A DNA stretch of 64,000 nt from a virus: positions 62,001 through 126,000 of the IMG/VR virus record IMGVR_UViG_3300025889_018102, one strand, 5' to 3'. The first letter of the stretch is position 1; each line of letters opens with the position of its first letter. The notes beneath the pieces are model-generated. The model was not told the DNA's origin. It worked only from the letters and a program-made list of their open reading frames with translations, and searched no databases. Below are positions 1 to 6,041 of the stretch, piece after piece. A program made the translations under genes and the position numbers.

Positions 1-1
1 T

Positions 2-97
2 AAGATGATAGAGTTTTCTGTTGATGAAATAGTTAGATCTGATTTAGTGAAAGAATATATATTAGCTAGATTACAATATGAGGAAAAACAAACTTAA
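2..97 (+). CDS. 3' end of an upstream gene, or a tiny ORF
   Basis: An open frame enters from the window edge and stops with TAA at 95-97, three bases before the next start. It contains an ATG at 5, which would give a 30-residue peptide, but it may equally be the C-terminus of a longer gene cut by the window. The visible residues are charged and helix-prone, ending in EEKQT. No family can be recognised from so little sequence. Confidence 0.45.
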   Translation, partial: KMIEFSVDEIVRSDLVKEYILARLQYEEKQT

Positions 98-99
98 TT

Positions 100-762
100 A
101 TGCAACATTTTAATCATGTAAATAACTTGAATCTGCCGTTATTGAATCAAATTAATACGGATACAGGTAGATTTTATGAAACGATAGAGGGAGAAAAATT
201 TCCCTCTATCACTACAGTATTAAGTCTTTATAATCAAAAGTACATCACTGAATGGAAGTCTAGAGTGGGTGAAGAATATGCTAATAAGATAGCATCACAG
301 GCAGCTAAAAGAGGAACTATATTACATGAAAATGTAGAACATTATTTAAGTAATCGCACTGTACCATTTGTATCATTTAGACAACAAGAATTATTTAACA
401 GTATACAGCCATTGTTAGATGATATAAATAATATACATTGTTTAGAGCAACGTTTATTTTCTAGACATTTAAAAGTTGCGGGTACTGTTGACTGTATTGC
501 AGAACATGAGAATAGATTAAGTGTAATCGATTTTAAAACATCGTCAAAAACTAAAGAAAAATCTAATATAGAAAACTATTTCATGCAATGTTCTGCATAT
601 GCTATTATGTATGAAGAAATGACTGGAATACCTATACAGAAAATTGTTATCATTATAGCGGTTGAAGATGATATTCCACAGATCTTTATTGAGAAACGTG
701 ATAATTTTGTAAAAAGTTTATTATATTATCGAAATCTTTATAGAGAAGAGAAAAATGTTTGA
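100..762 (+). CDS. Cas4/RecB-like PD-(D/E)XK exonuclease
   Basis: This 220-residue protein resembles the RecB/Cas4-type nucleases common in T4-like marine phages. The N-terminal half has the RGTILHENVEHYL segment, where the His matches the motif before the nuclease core. The core follows at about residues 125-160: AGTVDCIAE supplies the acidic residue and VIDFKTSSK gives the D-x-K pair, with QCSAYAIMYEE as the downstream Q-x-x-x-Y motif. Expected activity is metal-dependent DNA cleavage in recombination, repair or host DNA degradation. The gene overlaps the following spanin gene by 8 bases, suggesting translational coupling. Confidence 0.8.
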   Translation: MQHFNHVNNLNLPLLNQINTDTGRFYETIEGEKFPSITTVLSLYNQKYITEWKSRVGEEYANKIASQAAKRGTILHENVEHYLSNRTVPFVSFRQQELFNSIQPLLDDINNIHCLEQRLFSRHLKVAGTVDCIAEHENRLSVIDFKTSSKTKEKSNIENYFMQCSAYAIMYEEMTGIPIQKIVIIIAVEDDIPQIFIEKRDNFVKSLLYYRNLYREEKNV

Positions 763-1345
763 ATGGTTTTTGTTAAATAACATATCCTATTTAGTTCATA
801 TATTGTTTATAATAGGATTAGTTGGATCTATAATAATTAAATTTGTAAAAAGATTTTCTTATATTGCAAAATTTGCAGCACCATTATTTTACATTTTATT
901 TCTTGCTGGAGTATATCTAGAGGGAAATTTAAATGGTACTTCCAATTATCTTAAAGCAGTAGCCGCTTTCAACGAAAAGATAAAGGAAGCAGAGGGAAAA
1001 TCAAAGGAAGTTAATGAAAGAATAAAAACAGTATATGTTGATAGAGTACAAATTATTAAAGAAAAAGGTAAAGATAATGTTAAATATATTGAGAAGGTTG
1101 TTACTAAATATGATAACATGTGTACTTTGTCTAATGCTGCTATCGGGGTGCATAACAGCGCCAGTCAAAATGAAGTGGCCCGAAGTACCACAGGAACTGA
1201 TGAAGGTGCCTCCGATGTTAAAATCAGTGAACTCCTCAAAACAATCAACGACAACTACTCCATCTATTACCAAACCAGAGAACAAGTAATTGCTTGGCAA
1301 ACCTGGTATAACGAACAAAAGAAAATTTTTGAAAGTGTGAAATAA
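755..1345 (+). CDS. Inner-membrane spanin (Rz-like)
   Basis: The 196-residue product has two hydrophobic segments near the N-terminus (about residues 10-30 and 40-58), then a charged helical coiled-coil stretch (about 70-125) and a periplasmic tail. That architecture, with a small lipoprotein gene nested out of frame inside it, is the arrangement of Rz/Rz1 spanin pairs, which fuse inner and outer membranes in the last step of lysis. Two membrane segments rather than one are unusual for Rz. The start at 755 overlaps the nuclease stop. The assignment rests on architecture and on the nested partner, not on a conserved motif. Confidence 0.7.
   Translation: MFEWFLLNNISYLVHILFIIGLVGSIIIKFVKRFSYIAKFAAPLFYILFLAGVYLEGNLNGTSNYLKAVAAFNEKIKEAEGKSKEVNERIKTVYVDRVQIIKEKGKDNVKYIEKVVTKYDNMCTLSNAAIGVHNSASQNEVARSTTGTDEGASDVKISELLKTINDNYSIYYQTREQVIAWQTWYNEQKKIFESVK
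1077..1289 (+). CDS. Outer-membrane spanin lipoprotein nested in the i-spanin gene (Rz1-like)
   Basis: This 70-residue ORF lies wholly inside the i-spanin gene in another frame. I chose the ATG at 1077 because AAAAAGG lies 8 bases upstream and because it gives a signal peptide with an arginine pair (LRRLL) before the hydrophobic core. The lipobox is LLSG-C, so the mature lipoprotein starts at residue 25. The mature part is short and proline-rich (WPEVPQEL, VPP), as in Rz1-type o-spanins. ATGs at 1035 and 1110 are alternatives. Its partner is the host-frame product, with which it would span the periplasm. Confidence 0.8.
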   Translation: MLNILRRLLLNMITCVLCLMLLSGCITAPVKMKWPEVPQELMKVPPMLKSVNSSKQSTTTTPSITKPENK

Positions 1346-1548
1346 TGGATATATTTTTCATTCAACTTTTTTTTATATGTTTAATGGAAGATAAAAAATC
1401 TTGTAATTTTTATATGTCTAAGATAAAAACAAACCAGGAAATAGAATGTGTAATTCAATTGAAGGAAAATCACAAAATGTTGGAAAGTATGGGGGCTAAA
1501 TTTATAAAAGGAACTTGTATTGGACCCATTGAAATGGCAGAAATATGA
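1345..1548 (+). CDS. Small hypothetical protein
   Basis: A 67-residue ORF whose ATG overlaps the preceding stop (TAATG), so it is probably translationally coupled to the i-spanin. The N-terminus is hydrophobic and aromatic (FFIQLFFICL) and could be a short membrane anchor or signal. The rest is mixed polar sequence with three cysteines. No family is recognised. Its position within the lysis and envelope cassette is the only hint of function. Confidence 0.6.
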   Translation: MDIFFIQLFFICLMEDKKSCNFYMSKIKTNQEIECVIQLKENHKMLESMGAKFIKGTCIGPIEMAEI

Positions 1549-1582
1549 TTTTTAATAACTTTGTATTTGCGAGGATCGTAAC

Positions 1583-2017
1583 ATGAGATATAAAATTCTA
1601 TTATTATTAAGTTTTATTTTTCTTAGTGGATGTTCAGTAGTTCAACCAATTGTAGATAGATTTACTATTGCACCATTTGATGCAAATGAATACGCATTAG
1701 TAAATAGTTTAAGAACAACCGCTATTCAAGCAAAACCAAATTGTAATACGGAAAAAGATCCATTAATGATCATCTATAATTATGTGGATTCTCTCTATAA
1801 TACCTCATTACTTTTAAAAAATTATAGCCAACATATTCCTAAAAATGATCAAACTATAAAACCTGTAAATTTAGTATTTAAAATGTCAACAGATTTGAGA
1901 GATAGATATTTAAAGGAACAAAAAGTTAGTAAAACTTATTGTGAATTAAAAATTCAATCAATCATTGATGCATCTGAATCAATTCAAAAAGCAATAGGGA
2001 AGAGACCACGACCATGA
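1583..2017 (+). CDS. Predicted lipoprotein
   Basis: The 144-residue product begins with a typical lipoprotein signal (MRYKILLLLSFIFLSGC) with the lipid-modified cysteine at residue 17. The mature domain is polar, mainly helical and has two cysteines. A GAGG ribosome binding site lies upstream. Its stop overlaps the next start by four bases. It would sit in the periplasm anchored to a membrane. Function is unknown; possibilities are lysis control or superinfection exclusion. Confidence 0.7.
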   Translation: MRYKILLLLSFIFLSGCSVVQPIVDRFTIAPFDANEYALVNSLRTTAIQAKPNCNTEKDPLMIIYNYVDSLYNTSLLLKNYSQHIPKNDQTIKPVNLVFKMSTDLRDRYLKEQKVSKTYCELKIQSIIDASESIQKAIGKRPRP

Positions 2018-2220
2018 CTATACAACAATTAGCAGAACAAGCAGCACAAATAGTTAAAGAATACGAAGCAGGTAATATTTCTGCAGATGAATATAAAGAA
2101 TTAGTTGCTAATATGAAATTATTAGAAACTATTAATGAACAAACTTCAGATCTTGAAGATAATATTCACTATAGAAATGTTATTCTAACTGCAATAAATA
2201 TTGCAACTGCTTTAGCATAA
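2014..2220 (+). CDS. Small helical protein of the lysis cassette
   Basis: A 68-residue, alanine- and glutamate-rich protein predicted to be almost wholly helical (EQAAQIVKEYEAGNISADEYKELV). The NIHYRN segment is followed by a mildly hydrophobic C-terminus (VILTAINIATALA). It overlaps the upstream lipoprotein gene by four bases and precedes the endolysin gene by nine. The motif layout recalls small phage proteins lying between spanin and endolysin genes, and the C-terminal segment could be membrane-associated. No enzymatic motif is present. Confidence 0.6.
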   Translation: MTIQQLAEQAAQIVKEYEAGNISADEYKELVANMKLLETINEQTSDLEDNIHYRNVILTAINIATALA

Positions 2221-2229
2221 GGTACAATC

Positions 2230-3096
2230 ATGGCTGAATTTACATTTGAATTTACAAAACAAAAATTAGCACAATGTATTCCAGGTAATCCATATGTACA
2301 AAATTGGTTTGATGCTCTCAATCAATTGTTACCGGAATATGAAATTAATACTCCACATAGAGTAGCAGCTTTTGTTGCTCAATGTGCTCATGAAAGTGCT
2401 AATTTTAAATTTCTTAAAGAAAATCTTAATTATAGAGCAGAAACATTAACAAGACTTTGGCCTCGTTTATTTCCACCGGATGTTGCAAGAGATTATGCAT
2501 CAAGACCCAATAAACAAGAAGCTATAGCAAATCGTGCATATGCTGATAGAATGGGTAATGGAGATGAAGCAAGTGGAGATGGTTATCGTTTTTGTGGGCG
2601 GGGATTGATTCAATTAACTGGCAAAAGCAATTACTCATGGTTTGCTGCCTCTTTAGGAATTTCTGTTGAAGAGGCAGCAGAATATTTACAAACATTTGAG
2701 GGTGCTGCACAATCCGCTTGCTGGTTCTGGGAAACAAATAATCTAAATCAATGGGCAGATGCAGGTGATATTCTTACTCTAACAAAACGAATTAATGGTG
2801 GAACTATTGGTTTAGATGATAGAATTAAACATTATAAACATGCTTTACATGTCTTTGATTCAAATGCTGAACATACAAGTACAGCAACAGAAACTGTTCT
2901 TGAAACTGTACAATTAGGTTCTTCTGGTCCAACAGTTCAAAAATTACAACAAGCATTGGGCATTGATGCAGATGGTAGTTTTGGACGTGGTACACAGAAA
3001 GCGTTAATTAACTGGCAACTTGCAAATGGATTAACTGCGGATGGTATTGCGGGACCCGTTACATTACAAAAATTATTCGCTAAAACTGATACATAA
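2230..3096 (+). CDS. GH19-type endolysin with C-terminal peptidoglycan-binding domain
   Basis: The 288-residue protein begins with a glycoside-hydrolase-19 (chitinase/lysozyme fold) domain at about 1-205. It shows FVAQCAHESANF with the likely catalytic glutamate, the YADRMGNG segment, and the GRGLIQLTGKSNY block typical of phage GH19 endolysins. Residues about 225-285 form a PG_binding_1 domain (GSSGPTVQKLQQAL, DADGSFG, GLTADGIAGP). There is no signal peptide, so export would need a holin, although none is certain here. It should cleave the glycan of the host cell wall. The spanin genes just upstream support the lysis role. Confidence 0.9.
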   Translation: MAEFTFEFTKQKLAQCIPGNPYVQNWFDALNQLLPEYEINTPHRVAAFVAQCAHESANFKFLKENLNYRAETLTRLWPRLFPPDVARDYASRPNKQEAIANRAYADRMGNGDEASGDGYRFCGRGLIQLTGKSNYSWFAASLGISVEEAAEYLQTFEGAAQSACWFWETNNLNQWADAGDILTLTKRINGGTIGLDDRIKHYKHALHVFDSNAEHTSTATETVLETVQLGSSGPTVQKLQQALGIDADGSFGRGTQKALINWQLANGLTADGIAGPVTLQKLFAKTDT

Positions 3097-3108
3097 AAGG
3101 ATAGTATC

Positions 3109-3261
3109 GTGAATAATATAAACCAGAGTAATGATGATGATCGTGCAGACGTAGAAGTCTCAAGCCCATGGTTTAAAATGAAACTTGAAGATATAGATTG
3201 GAAAACAATCATTGTTGTTGCTATGATTTTATCAACTATTGTTTATTTAGTAAAAGGTTAA
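3109..3261 (+). CDS. Small GTG-initiated single-span membrane protein
   Basis: This 50-residue ORF fills the gap between the endolysin and the next lipoprotein gene. It starts with GTG at 3109, preceded by AAAGGA about seven bases upstream. The N-terminal half is polar and acidic (SNDDDRADVEV). The C-terminal third is one transmembrane helix (TIIVVAMILSTIVYLV) ending in KG. An acidic head plus one helix next to an endolysin makes a small holin or antiholin possible, but this is inference only. Confidence 0.6.
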   Translation: MNNINQSNDDDRADVEVSSPWFKMKLEDIDWKTIIVVAMILSTIVYLVKG

Positions 3262-3262
3262 T

Positions 3263-3517
3263 ATGATAAAATTAATAATAATTTATGCTTTGGTATCACT
3301 GTTGCTATCAGGCTGTGAAGAAAGATATAGATATCCTTGTCAAGACCCCAATAATTGGGAAACTAAAGAATGTAAAAAACCATTTTGCAGTGGAAATGGA
3401 ACTTGTCCAGAAGATATTTCTCATTATTTAAAGGATACGGATAAGGAAAAACAAAAACAGCAGCTCCAACAACAGCAACAGCAACCTCAAAAAAATGTTA
3501 AAGGAGGGTGTAAATGA
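3263..3517 (+). CDS. Small cysteine-rich lipoprotein with polyglutamine tail
   Basis: An 84-residue protein with a short lipoprotein signal (ALVSLLLSGC). The mature part contains a compact cysteine block (YPCQDPNNWETKECKKPFC and SGNGTC), likely a disulfide-stabilised periplasmic domain. It ends in a glutamine-rich tail encoded by CAA/CAG repeats and prone to slippage. I have the impression that similar small lipoproteins occur in marine T4-like phages, but no function is known to me. It overlaps the following gene by four bases. Confidence 0.65.
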   Translation: MIKLIIIYALVSLLLSGCEERYRYPCQDPNNWETKECKKPFCSGNGTCPEDISHYLKDTDKEKQKQQLQQQQQQPQKNVKGGCK

Positions 3518-4050
3518 TTAAAACTTTATTAGGTGAAAAATATACAACTGAAGAACTAAATGCTCGTTTAAAATTCTTTATTGGTATCATATTGGGTCTC
3601 ACACTTTTTGGTATTGTATTCGTTGTTTTATATAGTTTAATCTTTGTTACACAACCAATGAATGGAATGAGTCCCGTAGATAATAAATTTTTTGAATTAA
3701 TTATTCCAATTGCAACATTCTTAACTGGTACCCTGTCAGGTATTATGTTAGCGGGTGATGATAAAGATTTAAGAGCAAAGGCAATGGATGCAGCAACAAA
3801 ACCACCACCATCAGCACCCACTCCTGCTCCTATTAAACCTTCAATACCAATGGCACCTATCAGTCCAATTGGAGTAAGTACACCATCTAATCCTCTTTCA
3901 ACACCTGCAACTGCTGCTGCAACTGCTGCAGTTGTTGCTGCAGCACCAATAGTTGCTTCCGTTATGGATTCTACTTCACAGAGTGCTCCTGTGTTAACAG
4001 GGTTTGGTGGAAAACCAGCACCCGTTCAACCTCCACAACCAGAAATATAG
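3514..4050 (+). CDS. Two-span membrane protein with proline/alanine-rich tail
   Basis: The 178-residue product has two transmembrane helices (about residues 25-48 and 68-92) joined by a short loop. A long low-complexity tail follows, rich in proline, alanine and serine (repeated TPxP, AATAA). A good AAAGGAGGG ribosome binding site precedes the start. The tail could act as a flexible periplasmic or cytoplasmic tether. No family was recognised; holin-like or envelope-modifying roles are possible from the context. Confidence 0.65.
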   Translation: MIKTLLGEKYTTEELNARLKFFIGIILGLTLFGIVFVVLYSLIFVTQPMNGMSPVDNKFFELIIPIATFLTGTLSGIMLAGDDKDLRAKAMDAATKPPPSAPTPAPIKPSIPMAPISPIGVSTPSNPLSTPATAAATAAVVAAAPIVASVMDSTSQSAPVLTGFGGKPAPVQPPQPEI

Positions 4051-4062
4051 GAGAAAGTTATT

Positions 4063-4263
4063 ATGCATAGAATTATTTCTTTATTAGTTATTGCTTTATT
4101 ATCATTTAATGTATATGGAGGTGAAGATAAAACTCCAAAAAAGCCTGAGACTAAAAAAGTATGTGTCGATGAAAGACAAAAAAATGGACAAGTAAAACAA
4201 GTTTGTAAAACAATAAAAACACATAAAAAACTTGAAGGAACTGCTATTCCAGGTAAAAAATAA
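4063..4263 (+). CDS. Small secreted basic protein
   Basis: The 66-residue product has an N-terminal signal peptide (IISLLVIALLSFNVYGG, with cleavage plausible after NVYG). The mature peptide is lysine-rich, has two cysteines and no obvious domain. It resembles the 59-residue secreted basic protein at 8610-8789 in size and composition but not in alignable sequence. It is the last gene before the RNA locus. Function is unknown. Confidence 0.6.
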   Translation: MHRIISLLVIALLSFNVYGGEDKTPKKPETKKVCVDERQKNGQVKQVCKTIKTHKKLEGTAIPGKK

Positions 4264-4277
4264 AGTTTATTAATTCA

Positions 4278-4306
4278 TTGACAATTTATAACAGATTTAT
4301 TATAAT
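4278..4306 (+). promoter_or_regulatory. Consensus sigma-70 promoter for the RNA locus
   Basis: TTGACA (4278-4283) and TATAAT (4301-4306) both match the bacterial consensus exactly and are separated by the ideal 17 bases. Transcription should start near 4312-4315, immediately before the tRNA-like element at 4316, and continue through the tmRNA. No other promoter seen in the window matches this well, which implies strong host-polymerase expression of the RNAs from early infection. Confidence 0.85.
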
Positions 4307-4315
4307 AAATAAAAA

Positions 4316-4385
4316 GCTAGGTTCAGTACTGTGGGAAGTGCAGATCGACAAGACTAGGACAAGGTTCGAATCCAAAATCTAGCTT
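4316..4385 (+). ncRNA. tRNA-like element without a clear anticodon arm
   Basis: The ends pair as a 7-bp acceptor-like stem (GCTAGGT with ATCTAGC), extendable by A-T pairs. Inside are a possible D stem (GTAC with GTGC) closing a loop that contains GGG, and a T-loop consensus (GGTTCGAATCC) with only two G-C stem pairs. No five-pair anticodon stem can be drawn through 4342-4362, and no CCA is encoded. It begins at the expected transcription start of the sigma-70 promoter. It may be a decayed tRNA, a processing signal for RNase P/Z, or a tRNA mimic. Confidence 0.4.
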
Positions 4386-4449
4386 ATTGCTGTATGAAGC
4401 AAAGAGAAAAGTGTTTTGGACGCGGGTTCGATTCCCGCCCGGTCCACCA
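4384..4449 (+). ncRNA. ssrA: Permuted tmRNA, acceptor piece (3' part of mature RNA)
   Basis: This segment carries the tRNA-like 3' end of a tmRNA. A perfect T stem (GCGGG/CCCGC) encloses TTCGATT, followed by CCGGTCC and an encoded ACCA ending at 4449. CCGGTCC pairs over seven bases with GGGCCGG at 4518-4524, so the acceptor stem is completed by a piece that lies downstream: the gene is circularly permuted. The 5' boundary near 4384 is approximate and would be set by processing. Permuted two-piece tmRNAs are known in alphaproteobacteria and cyanobacteria. Confidence 0.85.
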
Positions 4450-4514
4450 GAAAGAATTCTTCACCCTGTATAGAGACAGACAAGTGCTATAGACTATACT
4501 AAAGAGTTCTTTCT
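4449..4514 (+). ncRNA. Intervening hairpin of the permuted tmRNA precursor
   Basis: Between the acceptor CCA and the coding piece, AGAAAGAATTCTT (4449-4461) pairs with AAGAGTTCTTTCT (4502-4514) over about 13 bp with one G-U pair. This would hold the two tmRNA pieces together in the precursor before the loop is cut out. Such an excised spacer is expected for two-piece tmRNA maturation. Confidence 0.7.
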
Positions 4515-4517
4515 AAT

Positions 4518-4700
4518 GGGCCGGACCTGGTTTCGACAGGGCAAAGAGTATTGGAGTGGACAGCACGATAGGCGACTGCCGTAAGCAGAGCAAAATTAAT
4601 AGAAGCAAACGATGCATTCTATACTGAAGAATACGCTCTAGCAGCTTAATTCTTCTGGGTTTTGCTAGTTGAACCTGGAAACAGAATCAACTAGCATTTT
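4518..4700 (+). ncRNA. ssrA: Permuted tmRNA, coding piece with tag ANDAFYTEEYALAA
   Basis: The piece starts with GGGCCGGACC and the conserved tmRNA 5' motif TGGTTTCGACAGGG. The resume codon is GCA at 4605, and the tag reads ANDAFYTEEYALAA with TAA at 4647-4649; the ALAA end is a ClpXP-type degron. An H-type pseudoknot follows: TTCTG (4653) with CAGAA (4682), and TGCTAGTTGA (4663) with TCAACTAGCA (4687), all perfect. This ends the molecule, as PK2 does in two-piece tmRNAs. The RNA would rescue stalled ribosomes and tag their products. The Caulobacter tag has the same form, pointing to an alphaproteobacterial host or donor. Confidence 0.88.
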
Positions 4701-4717
4701 ATTAAGGAATAAATATT

Positions 4718-5152
4718 ATGAGAATAGGTTTCACCTGTGGCACTTTTGACCTTTTTCACTCGGGTCATGTAACTATGTTACGTGAGGCAAAGATGGTATG
4801 TGATCATCTAATTGTTGGAATACAAACAGATCCAACAATAGATAGACCTGATAAGAATTCACCCGTTCAATCTATTATTGAACGTCAAATTCAAGTCAGC
4901 TCATGTAAATATGTAGATGAGATTATAGTTTATACAACAGAAAATGAACTTTTTACTATCTTGAAAACTTTACCTATTGATGTAAGAATTGTTGGTGAGG
5001 AATATAGAGATAAAGATTTTACAGGAAAAGATTTAATTACTGTTCACTATAACAAAAGAGCTCACTCATATAGTTCAACCGATTTAAGAACCCGAGTGTA
5101 TTGTAAAGAAAAGGAAAAACGCGATAAAAGCGTTATTAAAATGGAAAATTAA
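4718..5152 (+). CDS. Cytidylyltransferase-like nucleotidyltransferase (TagD type)
   Basis: The 144-residue protein opens with GFTCGTFDLFHSGHV, containing the HxGH nucleotide-binding signature of glycerol-3-phosphate/ADP-heptose-type cytidylyltransferases. EEYRDKDFTGKDL in the middle and YSSTDLRTRV near the end correspond to the other conserved blocks of the TagD family. The expected reaction is transfer of a nucleotide from CTP to a phosphorylated sugar or polyol. It lies 18 bases after the tmRNA with an AAGGA site and could share its transcript. Possible roles are precursor supply for surface polymers or lipid head groups; the true substrate cannot be read from sequence. Confidence 0.85.
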   Translation: MRIGFTCGTFDLFHSGHVTMLREAKMVCDHLIVGIQTDPTIDRPDKNSPVQSIIERQIQVSSCKYVDEIIVYTTENELFTILKTLPIDVRIVGEEYRDKDFTGKDLITVHYNKRAHSYSSTDLRTRVYCKEKEKRDKSVIKMEN

Positions 5153-5153
5153 T

Positions 5154-5477
5154 ATGCCAAGTGTATATTTAACAGCTAAATTGGCTGCTGCTGCAGGTGG
5201 TCTTCTAGGTGGATTAACCATGATGACTTTTATTAAACCTAAAACAATTCTTGATGCAACTATACGTGGTGGAATTTCAACTGGTTCAGGTATTATCTTT
5301 TCAACCCCCTTACTACAGATAATGGAACTATCTATTGATTGGGAATACCAATTATTCTTTGGATTTATTATCGGGTTCTTATCTTGGAGTATTCTTTCTC
5401 TAGTAGCTAATGTTTTTATTAAAGCAGAAAAAAATAATGAAGATATTATAGAATTGGCTAAAAAAGTTAAAAAATAA
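5154..5477 (+). CDS. Small membrane protein
   Basis: A 107-residue protein with an alanine/glycine-rich hydrophobic N-terminus (AKLAAAAGGLLGGLTM), a weakly hydrophobic middle containing GGISTGSG, and a clear helix (LFFGFIIGFLSWSILSLVANVF) before a charged C-terminus. The GISTGSG region resembles small phage membrane proteins sometimes annotated as holins, but I cannot assign it. The start follows the preceding stop by one base. Confidence 0.6.
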   Translation: MPSVYLTAKLAAAAGGLLGGLTMMTFIKPKTILDATIRGGISTGSGIIFSTPLLQIMELSIDWEYQLFFGFIIGFLSWSILSLVANVFIKAEKNNEDIIELAKKVKK

Positions 5478-5518
5478 TTTTTTGTTATGTGTTTGTCTAT
5501 TTGATAAAGGAATAGTCT

Positions 5519-6037
5519 ATGTATAAATTTACTAGATTTTTACTAATATTCTTCTTCAGTGTTATATTTGTGATTTCGTTTGATAATTATATTGATTATA
5601 AGTTTAAAGTTCTTACATCTAAATCTCAAGAAACTGGTATCACTATGAAAGAACGTGAGCGGCAATTACTTTGTTTGACAAAGAATATCTATTATGAGGC
5701 GGGGAATGAATCTTTTGAAGGAAAAGTTGCAGTTGCTCAAGTTACATTAAATAGAGCAGAATCAGAAAATTTCCCTAATGATATTTGTAAAGTAGTTTAT
5801 CAAAAAAATTCTGTTCTATGTCAATTTTCATGGTGGTGTGAAACTAATACTAAAATTAGACCTATTCATGCAGGAACTTATAAAGAATCCGAAGCTGTAG
5901 CTAAAAAAGTATTACTTGAAGGATTTCGTCTAGAAAGTCTCAATGAGGCATTATTCTATCATGCCGATTATGTCAATCCAAAATGGAAGAAACAAAGAAT
6001 TACTAAAATCGGTAGACATATCTTTTATAAAGGATAA
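5519..6037 (+). CDS. SleB-like cell-wall hydrolase with N-terminal membrane anchor
   Basis: The 172-residue protein has a transmembrane or signal segment at about residues 5-23 (FLLIFFFSVIFVISF). A Hydrolase_2 (SleB-type) domain follows from about residue 50: NIYYEAGNESFEGKVAVAQVTLNRA includes the catalytic glutamate, and CQFSWWCE, EALFYHADYVNPKW and IGRHIFY follow. This family cleaves peptidoglycan as a lytic transglycosylase or amidase-like enzyme. With its own export signal it could act without a holin, in DNA entry or lysis. It is the second of two stand-alone wall hydrolases in this window. Confidence 0.85.
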   Translation: MYKFTRFLLIFFFSVIFVISFDNYIDYKFKVLTSKSQETGITMKERERQLLCLTKNIYYEAGNESFEGKVAVAQVTLNRAESENFPNDICKVVYQKNSVLCQFSWWCETNTKIRPIHAGTYKESEAVAKKVLLEGFRLESLNEALFYHADYVNPKWKKQRITKIGRHIFYKG

Positions 6038-6041
6038 ACGC

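Noticed and set aside
1001-1318. Minus-strand ORF opposite the spanin genes
   Set aside because: This region already carries two plus-strand frames with good signals; the antisense frame has no ribosome binding site or recognisable features.
5943-6041. Upstream ATG for the three-span membrane protein
   Set aside because: Using it would add 33 residues read out of frame over the hydrolase C-terminus. The ATG at 6042 directly follows the hydrolase stop and gives a normal membrane protein.
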